DNA of 64,000 nucleotides. It comes from JAOXRU01 sp965247735. Lineage in GTDB: Bacteria > Bacteroidota > Bacteroidia > Flavobacteriales > Flavobacteriaceae. Below the pieces are notes generated by a model. The model saw only the letters and a list, made by a program, of their open reading frames with translations, did no database searches and was not told the DNA's origin. A program made the translations under genes and the position numbers. Shown in pieces: positions 37,301-46,225 of this stretch. Every line of letters starts with the position of its first letter. The stretch's first letter is position 1. The stretch is taken from positions 3,968,001 through 4,032,000 of the forward strand of contig CBDFHN010000002.1 of NCBI GenBank assembly GCA_965247735.1, given 5' to 3'.

Positions 37301-40300
37301 GTTTAACTACAACGGCATCTATGTTTTACTTAGCGTCTAGTTTTAATCAGCCCTTAAATAATTGGGATGTAAGTGCAGTTACTAATATGGATAGTATGTT
37401 TTATGCTGCCTTAGCTTTTAATCAAAATATAGAGATCTGGGATGTTACAAATGTGGTGACCATGAAGTCTATGTTCCAGAATGCGGAAGTTTTTAATCAG
37501 CCTTTAAATAATTGGGATGTAAATTCTGTTGTTAATATGGAGCGTATGTTTAGTAATGCAGCTGCCTTTAATCAGCCTCTAAATAATTGGGATGTAAGTG
37601 CTGTTGCTACTATGGCTTTTATGTTTAATGATGCGGTTGTTTTTGATCAATCGATAGGTAATTGGGATGTTAGCTCAGTTACACTTATGCCTTCTATGTT
37701 TAGTGGAGCAAGTGCTTTTAATCAGAATATAAACACTTGGAATGTTACTTCGGTAACCAGAATGGATGCGATGTTTAAAGATGCCATATTGTTTAACCAA
37801 GCTTTAAATAATTGGAACACTAGAGAGTTACAAACTACTAAAGAAATGTTTAGTGGAGCAAGTGCATTTAATCAAAATATTAATAGCTGGAAAGTTTCTT
37901 TTATAAGCGATATGGAAGCTATGTTTAAAAATGCTATCGTTTATAATCAACCTATGGATACGTGGAATGTTGCTTCTGTAACAACCATGAAAGATATGTT
38001 TAATGGCGCAACGGTATTTAACCAAAATATAGATAGTTGGAATGTTAGAGCAGTTTCTACAGCCGAAGCAATGTTTTACAACGCTACTGCTTTTAATCAG
38101 CCTCTAAATAATTGGCGTGTTGCTAATATTGGAAATATGAATTCTATGTTTAGAAACGCCATGGCTTTTAACCAACCTTTGGATCAGTGGAATTTAGGAA
38201 ACTTAACCATGCGTTACTTTTTAAGTGGGGCAACAGCTTTTAATCAAGAGTTAAGCGCATGGAGTGTTGGAGGAGTAACTAATATGGCTAATATGCTAGA
38301 TAATACAGCCATTAATAGAGAGAACTATGATAAAACCTTAATAGGGTGGTCACAACAAACCTTAACTAATGGTGTTAGTTTAGGTGCGCAAGGACTACTT
38401 TATTGTGATGCTTTAGAGGAAAGACAAACTATGATAACTAACTATAGCTGGACTATAAATGGAGATATTTTAGATTGCCCAATTCCGACGTGTACACAAC
38501 TGTTAGCACCTCTTAATGGAGAGGTAGATGTGCCTGTAAACACCAATCTTAGTTGGGATCCAGTACTTTATGCTCGTGGGTATAGACTTACCGTTGTTAC
38601 ACAGCCTGGGGCTATTGTCTTAGTCGATAATGAGACTATTACTAATGAAACTTCGTATACCTTTGCATCAGATTTTACAAGTGGAGTAACTGTAGAAGTA
38701 ACCTTAACACCTTTTAATGATACAGGTGATGCAGGAGTTTGTACTACAGAAAGTTTTACCATAACGGCAAGCAGTATTCCAACAGTACCAGATTGTACTA
38801 ACTTAAGTTTTCCTTTAGACGGTGATACAGATATAGCGGTAACAAGCAGTTTAACGTGGCAAGCTATTAGCAATGCAGATGGATACCGTATTACTGTTGG
38901 TACTAGCCCTGGTGCTAATGATATTGTAGATAATGCAGACCTTGGTAATGTTATTGCATATGATTTTATGACAGATTTACCAGAAGACACAACTATTTAT
39001 ACTACTATAACACCTTATAATAGTACAGGTGATGCTATAGCATGTACCGAAGAAAGTTTTACCACAGAGCTAATTCCTGTGGCGCCAGACTGTACTAATT
39101 TAACACTAGCCGGAGCAGTAGATGTTCCTATTGATACCAATCTTAGTTGGGACGCTATACCAAATGCTACTGGATACTTACTTAGTGTAGGTACTACTGG
39201 TGGGGGAATTGAAATTTTAAATAATATTGATGTTGGTAATGTAACTACCTATGATTTACCAGATGATTTAAATACAAATAGATTAATTTTTGTACGCATA
39301 ACTCCTTATAATAGTGTAGGTGATGCTACAGGGTGTACAGAGGAAACTTTTAAAACAGGGAACGGAACGAGTACAATTCCTATGTGTACTGCACTTACAG
39401 CTCCAGTAAATAGCGATCCTAGTGTAGCAATTACTACCGATTTAACATGGAATGCTATTGGCTCTGCTACAGGATATAAACTTAGTGTAGGAACAACATC
39501 AGGCGGAACAGATATATTAGCGTTAACAGATGTTGGAAACGTTACTACATATAATTTACCAGCAGATTTACCAGAAAGTACTACAATTTTTGTTACTGTA
39601 ATTCCTTATAATGGAGTAGGTGATGCAATAGGATGTACAGCAGATTCTTTTACTACAGAGACACTTCCAGTTATTCCTGGTTGTACTTCATTAATAAGTT
39701 CTTTAAATAATGAGTCTAATGTATCAATAACTACAGCAATTAGCTGGGACGCAGCTAGTACTGCTACAGGGTATAAACTTAGTGTAGGAACAACATCAGG
39801 CGGAACAGATATATTAGCGTTAACAGATGTTGGAAACGTTAGCACATATAATTTACCAGCAGATTTACCAGAAAGCACTACAATTTTTGTTACTGTAATT
39901 CCTTATAATGGAGTAGGCGATGCAGTAGGATGTACAGCAGATTCTTTTACTACAGAGACACTTCCTGTTATTCCTGATTGTACTTCATTAATAGGTGCTT
40001 TAAATAATGAGTCTAATGTATCAATAACTACAGCAATTAGCTGGGACGCAGCTAGTACTGCTACAGGATATAAACTTAGTGTAGGAACAACATCAGGCGG
40101 AACAGATATATTAGTGTTGACAGATGTTGCTAATGTTACCACATATGATTTACCAGCAGCTTTACCAGAAAACACTACAATTTTTGTTACTGTAATTCCT
40201 TATAATGGAGTAGGTGATGCAGTAGGATGTACAGCAGATTCTTTTACTACAGAGACACTTCCAGTTATTCCTGGTTGTACTTCATTAATAAGTTCTTTAA

Positions 40301-42342
40301 AAAATGAGTCTAATGTATCAGTAACTACAGCAATTAGCTGGGACGTAGCTAGTATTGCTACAGGGTATAAACTTAGTGTAGGAACAACATCAGGCGGAAC
40401 AGATATATTAGTGTTGACAGATGTTGCTAATGTTACCACATATGATTTACCAGCAGCTTTACCAGAAAACACTACAATTTTTGTTACTGTAATTCCTTAT
40501 AATGGAGTAGGCGATGCAATAGGATGTACAGCAGATTCTTTTACTACAGAGACACTTCCTGTTATTCCTGATTGTACTTCATTAATCAGTTCTTTAAAGA
40601 ATGAGTCTAATGTATCAGTAACTACAGCAATTAGCTGGGACGCAGTTAGTACAGCTACAGGATATAAACTTAGTGTAGGAACAACATCAGGCGGAACAGA
40701 TATATTAGCGTTAACAGATGTTGGAAATGTTACCACATATGATTTACCAGCAGATTTACCAGAAAATACTACAGTTTTTGTTACTGTAATTCCTTATAAT
40801 GGAGTAGGCGATGCAATAGGATGTATAGCAGATTCTTTTACAACAGAGACACTTCCTGTTGTTCCTGGTTGTACTTCATTAATAAGTTCTTTAAAAAATG
40901 AGTCTAATGTATCAATAACTACAGCAATTAGCTGGGACGCAGCTAGTACTGCTACAGGGTATAAACTTAGTGTAGGAACAACATCAGGCGGAACAGATAT
41001 ATTAGCGTTAACAGATGTTGGAAACGTTACCACATATAATTTACCAACAGCTTTACCAGAGAGTACTACAATTTTTGTTACTGTAATACCTTATAATGGA
41101 GTAGGTGATGCAGTTGGATGTACAGCAGACTCTTTTACTACAGAGACACTTCCAGTTATTCCTGGTTGTACTTCATTAATAAGTTCTTTAAAAAATGAGT
41201 CTAATGTCTCAGTAACTACAGCAATTAGCTGGGACGCAGCTAGTACTGCTACAGGGTATAAACTTAATGTAGGAACAACATCAGGCGGAACAGATATATT
41301 AACGTTAACAGATGTTGGAAACGTTACCACATATGATTTACCAGCAGCTTTGCCAGAAAATACTACAATTTTTGTTACTGTAATTCCTTATAATGGAGTA
41401 GGCGATGCGGTTGGATGTACAGCAGATTCTTTTACAACAGAGACACTTCCTGTTATTCCTGGTTGTACTTCATTAATAAGTTCTTTAAAAAATGAGTCTA
41501 ATGTATCAGTAACTACAGCAATTAGCTGGGATGCAGCTAGTACTGCTACAGGATATAAACTTAGTGTAGGGACAACATCAGGCGGAACAGATATATTAGT
41601 GTTGACAGATGTTGGAAACGTTACCACATATAATTTACCAGCAGCTTTACCAGAAAACACTACAATTTTTGTTACTGTAATTCCTTATAATGGAGTAGGC
41701 GATGCAGTAGGATGTACAGCAGATTCTTTTACAACAGAGACACTTCCAGTTATTGCTGATTGTACTGAAATTATAGCACCAATAGATGGAGAAGCTGATG
41801 TTGCTGTAGATGCTTCTTTTAGTTGGGAAGCTGTTGATAATGCTACAGGATATATCTTAACAATAGGTACTACTTCAGGTGGTACGGATGTGTTAAACAA
41901 TGAAGATGTTGGTTCTTTAACACAATACTCTTTAGCTAATGACTTAGAAAATGGAACTATCTATTTTATAAGCGCAGTTGCTTATAATCAATTTGGTAAT
42001 GCTACAGGATGTTCCCAAAGTACTTTTACTACTATAGTATTGCCTAAAAATGAAGTAAAACATGGCTTTTCTCCAAATGATGATGGAATAAATGATTATT
42101 GGCATATAACAGGCATAGAAAATCATCCAACAAATACGGTAACCATATATAACCGTTGGGGAGATATGGTTTTTGAAATTCAAAATTATGACAATACTTC
42201 AAATGTATTTAGAGGTATTGCTAATCGGAAAACAAAAATGGGAGCTAATACCTTGCCTTCGGGGACATATTTCTATACCCTTGGCTTAACAGAGGCTCAT
42301 AATTTTAAAAGCCTTCAAGGTTTCGTTGTTATAAAAAGATAA
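34309..42342 (+). CDS. Giant T9SS-exported surface protein with BspA-type and Fn3-like repeats
   Basis: 2677 aa. Signal peptide to about residue 22. It has a PKD-like segment with WGDG (about 60-100), then 15 BspA/DUF285-type repeats of about 25 residues (FNQPLNNWDVSNVTNM..MF pattern, 161-539), one Fn3-like domain (about 598-694), a second PKD-like segment (about 700-767) and 20 more BspA-type repeats (832-1335). About 12 Fn3-like domains (1395-2579) follow, eight of them on an exact 99-residue period. It ends in a T9SS type B sorting domain (about 2580-2677, FSPNDDGINDYW ... LQGFVVIKR). It should cross the outer membrane through SprA and stay on the surface, probably as an adhesin; ligand unknown. 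A PorP/SprF gene follows after 8 bp, as with SprB-SprF. Confidence 0.9.
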   Translation: MRKITTLFLLFLFGIVFPLQATNTFPFANEFTAIWNTSKISTGSSASNEITIPTNSAFTYNYTVDWGDGSSDTNVTGDITHTYVSEGFYTVLISGTFPAIYFNDSGDVEKIIEILDWGIIQWQSMENAFHGCINLNFDAISSPDLSQVTSLKNMFKDTDSFNGILNNWDITTITDLSGMFSGAKIFNRPLDNWNTSNVTNMSDTFRGTGLFNEPLDNWNTSLVTNLSGMFYSASDFNQNINNWDVSQVVDMSYLFYNASSFNTPLNLWNVSNVTNMSNTFGNTNFNYPLNNWDMSKVTNMSGMFRSSDFNQSIGNWNVSSVTNLSFLFQRANAFNQPLNNWDVSNVTTMESTFDGYYWSNKFNLPLDNWDVSKVTNMRNMFRDTRDFNQNINNWNVSSVTNMSGMFEQTDKFNQDISGWNISSVTNIASMFKSAKVFNQPLENLDISSVTNLSYVFYRAEAFNQPLNNWDTSLVTNMSHMFSSISAVAVFNQPLNNWNTGSVRNMSNMFAEATVFNQDLSAWNISEITNMTNMLNNSGLTKENYDNALISWAGQTVKSNVNLGATNLNYCDGRFARQDLIDNFNWIIVNDIIDCPFVLCTSLISPVNGDPEVPANANLIWQQVPGATGYRVTVRIENGSSSAVVENNTDVGNVAGLDFASDLTPGDEVFVTVVPYNANGPAVGCTEESFTVVASWVNDPTTFKLTYDTEKTGFAVTPPNQLEIKRNGSYTYNYDIDWGDDQYNNNVTGNITHTYLTPGVYTVTIKGDYPAPYNDYFTDHAKLISIDQWGTQQWKSMNSAFFWCENMTYNATDIPDLSQVTRMDKMFQGARVFNGNIDNWDVSTITNMESMFYRASSFNQPLNSWSVDNITNMESMFYGASEFNQPLNNWNTTSLTNSSRMFDAATVFNQPLNSFSMNNVTNTARMFRNAKAFNQPLDNWVVDKVTDMRYMFYGSSSGSGMTFNQNLNNWNVTNVTDMSFMFYGCGVFNNPLNNWTLDSLTTTASMFYLASSFNQPLNNWDVSAVTNMDSMFYAALAFNQNIEIWDVTNVVTMKSMFQNAEVFNQPLNNWDVNSVVNMERMFSNAAAFNQPLNNWDVSAVATMAFMFNDAVVFDQSIGNWDVSSVTLMPSMFSGASAFNQNINTWNVTSVTRMDAMFKDAILFNQALNNWNTRELQTTKEMFSGASAFNQNINSWKVSFISDMEAMFKNAIVYNQPMDTWNVASVTTMKDMFNGATVFNQNIDSWNVRAVSTAEAMFYNATAFNQPLNNWRVANIGNMNSMFRNAMAFNQPLDQWNLGNLTMRYFLSGATAFNQELSAWSVGGVTNMANMLDNTAINRENYDKTLIGWSQQTLTNGVSLGAQGLLYCDALEERQTMITNYSWTINGDILDCPIPTCTQLLAPLNGEVDVPVNTNLSWDPVLYARGYRLTVVTQPGAIVLVDNETITNETSYTFASDFTSGVTVEVTLTPFNDTGDAGVCTTESFTITASSIPTVPDCTNLSFPLDGDTDIAVTSSLTWQAISNADGYRITVGTSPGANDIVDNADLGNVIAYDFMTDLPEDTTIYTTITPYNSTGDAIACTEESFTTELIPVAPDCTNLTLAGAVDVPIDTNLSWDAIPNATGYLLSVGTTGGGIEILNNIDVGNVTTYDLPDDLNTNRLIFVRITPYNSVGDATGCTEETFKTGNGTSTIPMCTALTAPVNSDPSVAITTDLTWNAIGSATGYKLSVGTTSGGTDILALTDVGNVTTYNLPADLPESTTIFVTVIPYNGVGDAIGCTADSFTTETLPVIPGCTSLISSLNNESNVSITTAISWDAASTATGYKLSVGTTSGGTDILALTDVGNVSTYNLPADLPESTTIFVTVIPYNGVGDAVGCTADSFTTETLPVIPDCTSLIGALNNESNVSITTAISWDAASTATGYKLSVGTTSGGTDILVLTDVANVTTYDLPAALPENTTIFVTVIPYNGVGDAVGCTADSFTTETLPVIPGCTSLISSLKNESNVSVTTAISWDVASIATGYKLSVGTTSGGTDILVLTDVANVTTYDLPAALPENTTIFVTVIPYNGVGDAIGCTADSFTTETLPVIPDCTSLISSLKNESNVSVTTAISWDAVSTATGYKLSVGTTSGGTDILALTDVGNVTTYDLPADLPENTTVFVTVIPYNGVGDAIGCIADSFTTETLPVVPGCTSLISSLKNESNVSITTAISWDAASTATGYKLSVGTTSGGTDILALTDVGNVTTYNLPTALPESTTIFVTVIPYNGVGDAVGCTADSFTTETLPVIPGCTSLISSLKNESNVSVTTAISWDAASTATGYKLNVGTTSGGTDILTLTDVGNVTTYDLPAALPENTTIFVTVIPYNGVGDAVGCTADSFTTETLPVIPGCTSLISSLKNESNVSVTTAISWDAASTATGYKLSVGTTSGGTDILVLTDVGNVTTYNLPAALPENTTIFVTVIPYNGVGDAVGCTADSFTTETLPVIADCTEIIAPIDGEADVAVDASFSWEAVDNATGYILTIGTTSGGTDVLNNEDVGSLTQYSLANDLENGTIYFISAVAYNQFGNATGCSQSTFTTIVLPKNEVKHGFSPNDDGINDYWHITGIENHPTNTVTIYNRWGDMVFEIQNYDNTSNVFRGIANRKTKMGANTLPSGTYFYTLGLTEAHNFKSLQGFVVIKR
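34789..35925 (+). repeat. First BspA-type repeat array (15 units)
   Basis: Fifteen in-frame units of roughly 75 bp encode FN(Q)PL(N)NW(D)(V)S.VTNM..MF. Several carry one to four extra residues. The DNA has diverged, so homogenisation is old or absent. It is bounded by a PKD-like segment upstream and a YCDGRFARQ cap downstream. Confidence 0.88.
36802..38313 (+). repeat. Second BspA-type repeat array (20 units)
   Basis: Twenty units of the same 25-residue pattern as the first array, again after a PKD-like WGD segment. It ends in a matching cap (YCDALEERQTMITNYSW against YCDGRFARQDLIDNFNW), which shows that the whole PKD-BspA-cap-Fn3 module was duplicated. Confidence 0.88.
39379..41754 (+). repeat. 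Tandem 297-bp repeat, eight units, inside the giant surface gene
   Basis: Eight consecutive units of exactly 297 bp (99 codons) start at 39379, 39676, 39973, 40270, 40567, 40864, 41161 and 41458. The core AAACTTAGTGTAGGAACAAC recurs near 39478 and every 297 bp to 41557, with at most single-base changes. The first half of unit 1 is divergent, while units 2-8 are near-identical over their full length. Each unit encodes one Fn3-like domain beginning (I/V)P(G/D)CTSLI and containing VTVIPYNGVGDA.GC.ADSFTTETLP. The near-identity points to recent expansion or ongoing gene conversion. Confidence 0.95.
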
Positions 42343-42350
42343 AAATAGGC

Positions 42351-43274
42351 ATGAGAATTACAAAGAAAATAGCAACTATCATTTTATTTGTTGGTTTGGG
42401 GGTTTGTAGTATAAACGCACAGCAAACACCAAGTTTTGCGCAATATAACTACAATCCATTTATACTAAATTCGGCATATGCAGGTCTTACTCCTAGTCCA
42501 GAGCTTACGGTAAGTAATGAAGGATACTTTAATAGTATAGAAGGTAGTCCAAGAAGCTTTGCTTTAAGTGGGCATGGAGCTATTAACAATAATAAAGTAG
42601 GTATTGGAGCAGGTATCATAAGAGATCAGATTGGAGTAACAACCAGTACCACTTTTTTTGCGGCATACTCCTATAAAATATTTTTCGATTTTAATAGCAA
42701 TAGACCATACTGGCAACTTTATGATGCAGGTGTACTCTCTTTTGGATTAACAGCTGGAGTTCAACAATACAAGGATAATCTTAGTGAATTAGGAATAATT
42801 AACGATTTTAGTTTTGCTAAAGATATTAATGTAAACATCCCTACTATGGGGGTTAGTATTTTGTTTAATCATTCCAACTTCTATATTGGGCTTTCTACCC
42901 CTAATATTCTTGGAGATGCCTTAGTAACCGATAAAAGCCTAGATGTTAAAAGTCCATACTACGGGTATTTTGGTTATCGTTTTTATAACAATCGTTTTAA
43001 AGATCTTATGATAAAACCAAGTTTATTACTAAAACATGAAGAAGGGGCAGCGTTACAAACAGATATTAATTTATCTGTAAGTTTTAGGAATAAGTTTGAA
43101 TTGGGTACAGGTTACAGAAGTAGCAATGCTATTAACCTATTAGCGGGCATCTATTTGTTTGATAGTGTTAGATTCATTTACAACTATAATATAGCCACTA
43201 ATGGTTCTCCTTTGGGTAATACTCACAGTTTTGTACTTAGCTTCCGATTTGGAGAAGGATACAAGATCATATAA
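42351..43274 (+). CDS. PorP/SprF family type IX secretion membrane protein
   Basis: 307 aa. Signal peptide to about SINAQ, then the family start QTPSFAQYNYNPFILNSAYAGLTPSPELTVS (the QYM.NP...NPAYAG pattern). A run of barrel strands ends SFVLSFRFGEGYKI. Such proteins are outer-membrane barrels that help secretion or surface retention of a specific type B sorting-domain partner, as SprF does for SprB. It starts 8 bp after the giant protein's stop, so that protein is the obvious partner. Confidence 0.92.
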   Translation: MRITKKIATIILFVGLGVCSINAQQTPSFAQYNYNPFILNSAYAGLTPSPELTVSNEGYFNSIEGSPRSFALSGHGAINNNKVGIGAGIIRDQIGVTTSTTFFAAYSYKIFFDFNSNRPYWQLYDAGVLSFGLTAGVQQYKDNLSELGIINDFSFAKDINVNIPTMGVSILFNHSNFYIGLSTPNILGDALVTDKSLDVKSPYYGYFGYRFYNNRFKDLMIKPSLLLKHEEGAALQTDINLSVSFRNKFELGTGYRSSNAINLLAGIYLFDSVRFIYNYNIATNGSPLGNTHSFVLSFRFGEGYKII

Positions 43275-43323
43275 AAACGATAGCTAAAATCTTATAAGTG
43301 AGATTTATTGATGGAATTTAGTA

Positions 43324-43689
43324 TTATAAAAAGAACAAAGAAACTAAGCCTAAAAGAGCAGGAACCCCTTGAATATAAAACAAGCGAATCTTTTGTGTGG
43401 TATACGCTCCATAAATACCCGCTACAAGAACACAGGTTAAAAAGAACATGGCAATTTGAATTCCAAACCCTGTATTGTTATGCAGTATTGCCCAGATAAG
43501 ACCCGCTGAAAGAAAACCATTATACAATCCTTGGTTTTTGGCAAGTACTTTACTTTCTGTGGCAAAATCTTGTTTTAACCCGAAGGTTTTTAATCCTTTT
43601 GGCTTGTCCCATAAAAATACTTCTAAGATTAGGAAATAGATATGTAATAGACTTATAATAAGAATTAGAATAATAGAAATAATATGCAT
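43324..43689 (-). CDS. DUF1304 family membrane protein
   Basis: 121 aa with four membrane helices. Family features are HIYFLILEVFLWDKP near the start, NQGLYNGFLSAGLIW in the middle and a final helix IQGVPALLGLVSLFF. The function of the family is unknown. It lies 7 bp downstream of the DUF255 lipoprotein gene on the minus strand, so the two form an operon; it converges on the PorP/SprF gene with a 49-bp gap. Confidence 0.85.
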   Translation of the reverse strand: MHIISIILILIISLLHIYFLILEVFLWDKPKGLKTFGLKQDFATESKVLAKNQGLYNGFLSAGLIWAILHNNTGFGIQIAMFFLTCVLVAGIYGAYTTQKIRLFYIQGVPALLGLVSLFFL

Positions 43690-43696
43690 GATGTCT

Positions 43697-45808
43697 TTAT
43701 TTAATGGTTAATTGTAGCAAAGCTTCTTCAATAGAGGTTACAGGTAATTTACAACTGTTGTTAATACAGACATAAATATAGGTCTCATTTTCGATATATT
43801 TTCCTTCTAAAATTGGAAGGTTGGAAGCAGTAGTGGATCCAGATATTATTTTATTTGGAATATAAAGTGCATTTAATTCAGCTACTATTTTATCAGCATT
43901 TTTACCCACAACAGCAATTTCATAAAATTGACTGTTAAAATCAATACTAAGGTCTAACCAATTGGTATGACTAGAGCCATAGTTGGTTGCATCATCATGC
44001 ATGTTTAAGAGCATTTGTTCTGCTTTTTTATAATAATCAGCTTCAAATAAATAATGAGATAATTGGTAAAGATTTTTTGCCATAATAGCATTAGAAGAAG
44101 GAATCACATTGTCTACTTTTTCTATGCTTCGTCTTACAATAATAGCATCGTCCTTAGATGTAAAAAAGAACATGTTGGTTTCGTTATCAAAGAAATTAGT
44201 TATGGCATAGTCATTAAGTTCTTTTGCTTTATGTAGCCATTTTGTGTCTAATGTAACCTCATATAAATCAATAAAGGCAGCTATGGTTGCAGCATAATCT
44301 TCTAAATAACCATTTACAGTACTTTTTCCATTTTTATAACTATGGTTAAGTCCACCGTCTTTTCTGTATTGTTTTTTTAGTATAAAGTTGGCGTTTTTTA
44401 AAGCGATATCTAAATAGTGCTTGTCTCCAAAAGTTTTGTAGGCATCAATATATCCAGTTAGCATTAGCGAATTCCATGAGGTTAACGATTTGTCATCTAA
44501 TCTTGGTCTGTCTCTTTTGTCTCTTTCTGTAAATAATTTGGTTTTAGCTTCGGCTAGGGTATTTTTTAATTGTTTTGTGCTAATCTTGTATTTTTTTGCA
44601 ATGGCAGCACCCGTTTCTTTTCTGATAAGGACATAATTTTGATGCTCCCAAAAACCAAAATTATTGATGTTGTAATAATCTTTAAAGATTGGAAAATCAT
44701 CTGCAAGCAATTCTTTTAATTCGGCTACTGTCCAGACATAGAAAGCACCTTCTTCTAATTTTCCGTCTTTTGTATTGCTATCGGCATCTAAAGAAGAATA
44801 AAAACCATGCTCTTTGTTCATTAGCTCTCGTTCTACAAAAGACAGGGTTTGTTCTACTACATTTTTGTACAGCTCGTTTTTGGTTAATTTATAGGCATTG
44901 CTATACGTGCTTACTAGCTGTGCGTTATCATATAGCATTTTTTCAAAATGGGGGATATGCCATTTTTTATCTACCGAATATCTAGAAAAACCACCTCCAA
45001 TATGATCATAAACACCTCCGTATGCTATTTTGGTAAGGGTGTTGTTAATGTATGTATTTAATTTTTCATCAGTATTGGCATTGGTATATCGCAATAGGAA
45101 ATTTAGATTGCTAGGCATCATAAATTTTGGAGCTCTAGTATTTCCTCCAAAGGCATTATCAAAAGATTTAGACCAATTGCTTACTATTGTTTTGAGTTCA
45201 TCCTCATTAATTGGTGTAGTTCTTGTGGTTGGGGGAACAATCATCATAGACTTTAACCCTTTTTCTAGATTATCAGCAAACTCTTGTATTTTTTCAGGAT
45301 TGTTTTCTCGAGTCTTTTTTATCCGTTTTAGGGCATTAAGCCATTCGTTTTTTTCAAAATAGGTACCTCCCCAAAACGGTTTTCCATCAGGTAATGCTAT
45401 AATATTCATTGGCCATCCACCACTACCAGTCATTAGTTGTAATGCATCCATATATACTTTGTCTACATCTGGGCGTTCTTCACGATCTACCTTTATGTTT
45501 ATAAAATTTTCGTTCATAAAAGCTGCTACTTCTTCATCTTCAAAACTTTCATGTTCCATAACATGACACCAATGACATGCTGCATAACCAACGCTAATAA
45601 GAATAAGTTTGTTTTCTTTTTTAGCTTTTGCCAGTGTTTTTGGATTCCAAGATTCCCAATTTACAGGATTGTGTGCATGCTGTAGAAGGTAAGGACTGGT
45701 TTCATTTACTAGTGCATTTGTATACTTGTGCTTAACGGTTGCTGGTTTTTGTCCATTACACCCCGAAAGAAATATGATTACGATAAATAGAAGGCAGTAT
45801 TTTTTCAA
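43697..45808 (-). CDS. DUF255 (Spata20/YyaL-type) thioredoxin-domain lipoprotein
   Basis: 703 aa. Lipoprotein signal with lipobox LSGC (Cys17). The N-terminal thioredoxin-like domain has the family start [17 protein letters not shown] and a CHWC active-site motif (C78-C81), followed by DREERPDVD and GGWPMN. The remaining ~500 residues look like the (alpha/alpha)6 barrel typical of this family (e.g. [40 protein letters not shown]). The reaction is unknown. Most members are cytoplasmic-looking, so the lipoprotein signal suggests an envelope location here. Confidence 0.9.
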   Translation of the reverse strand: MKKYCLLFIVIIFLSGCNGQKPATVKHKYTNALVNETSPYLLQHAHNPVNWESWNPKTLAKAKKENKLILISVGYAACHWCHVMEHESFEDEEVAAFMNENFINIKVDREERPDVDKVYMDALQLMTGSGGWPMNIIALPDGKPFWGGTYFEKNEWLNALKRIKKTRENNPEKIQEFADNLEKGLKSMMIVPPTTRTTPINEDELKTIVSNWSKSFDNAFGGNTRAPKFMMPSNLNFLLRYTNANTDEKLNTYINNTLTKIAYGGVYDHIGGGFSRYSVDKKWHIPHFEKMLYDNAQLVSTYSNAYKLTKNELYKNVVEQTLSFVERELMNKEHGFYSSLDADSNTKDGKLEEGAFYVWTVAELKELLADDFPIFKDYYNINNFGFWEHQNYVLIRKETGAAIAKKYKISTKQLKNTLAEAKTKLFTERDKRDRPRLDDKSLTSWNSLMLTGYIDAYKTFGDKHYLDIALKNANFILKKQYRKDGGLNHSYKNGKSTVNGYLEDYAATIAAFIDLYEVTLDTKWLHKAKELNDYAITNFFDNETNMFFFTSKDDAIIVRRSIEKVDNVIPSSNAIMAKNLYQLSHYLFEADYYKKAEQMLLNMHDDATNYGSSHTNWLDLSIDFNSQFYEIAVVGKNADKIVAELNALYIPNKIISGSTTASNLPILEGKYIENETYIYVCINNSCKLPVTSIEEALLQLTIK

Positions 45809-45903
45809 CTTAAAAAACAGATAATAGGTTATTAAAAGGGAAAGATACTTAAAAAAAAGAAAGCACCTCTTTAGCCTATATAGTGTTTTTGAAATTTGGA
45901 CAT

Positions 45904-45930
45904 AAAAAAAGCACCATTTAGGTGCTTTTC
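45904..45930 (-). terminator. Rho-independent terminator after dodecin gene
   Basis: Read on the minus strand: AAAAGCACC, a TAAAT loop, GGTGCTTTTTTT. The stem is 9 bp including A-T pairs and ends in seven T. It lies about 18 bp after the dodecin stop. Confidence 0.8.
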
Positions 45931-45947
45931 TTGATTTGTTTTAAAAA

Positions 45948-46148
45948 TTAACTAACTTCAAAAGTTAATTTAAGATTTACTCTATATTCTGTAACTTTAT
46001 CGTTTTTAACGATAGCACTTTGATCTTGTACATATACCGAACGAATATTTTTAACAGATTTTGATGCTTTAGATACTGCTTTTGCAGTTGCATCTTCCCA
46101 GCTTTTTTCAGAACTAGATAATACTTCTATTACTTTTAAAATTGACAT
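45948..46148 (-). CDS. Dodecin family flavin-binding protein
   Basis: 66 aa, typical of dodecins, which form 12-mers that store or buffer flavins. The start SILKVIEVLSSSEKSWEDATAKAVSKA matches the family (V.E..G.S..SWEDA..A.V..A). A later strand, VTEYRVNLKLTFEV, carries the conserved Y.V.....F pattern. It is cytoplasmic, monocistronic and followed by a terminator. Confidence 0.9.
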   Translation of the reverse strand: MSILKVIEVLSSSEKSWEDATAKAVSKASKSVKNIRSVYVQDQSAIVKNDKVTEYRVNLKLTFEVS

Positions 46149-46225
46149 AATTTAAACTTTATTAAATGATTATATTTTATAAAGTTAAGCATTTTGTAGT
46201 ATTAATCCTTCTTTAATGTTGTTAA

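Noticed and set aside
34789..38313. CRISPR-like regular repeats
   Set aside because: The 75-bp periodicity is coding (BspA-type protein repeats in one frame) without unique spacers.
39606..41900. Series of minus-strand open frames of about 80-90 codons spaced every 297 bp
   Set aside because: They are the antisense of the tandem Fn3-like repeat; the period and similarity come from the plus-strand coding sequence, and there are no family matches.
43286..43308. Possible hairpin AAATCT / AGATTT between the PorP/SprF and DUF1304 genes
   Set aside because: A six-pair, all-weak stem with no clear T-run; not enough to call a terminator.
43308..43499. 63-codon plus-strand frame after the PorP/SprF gene
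   Set aside because: Antisense to the DUF1304 gene, whose four-helix pattern and family features are clear.
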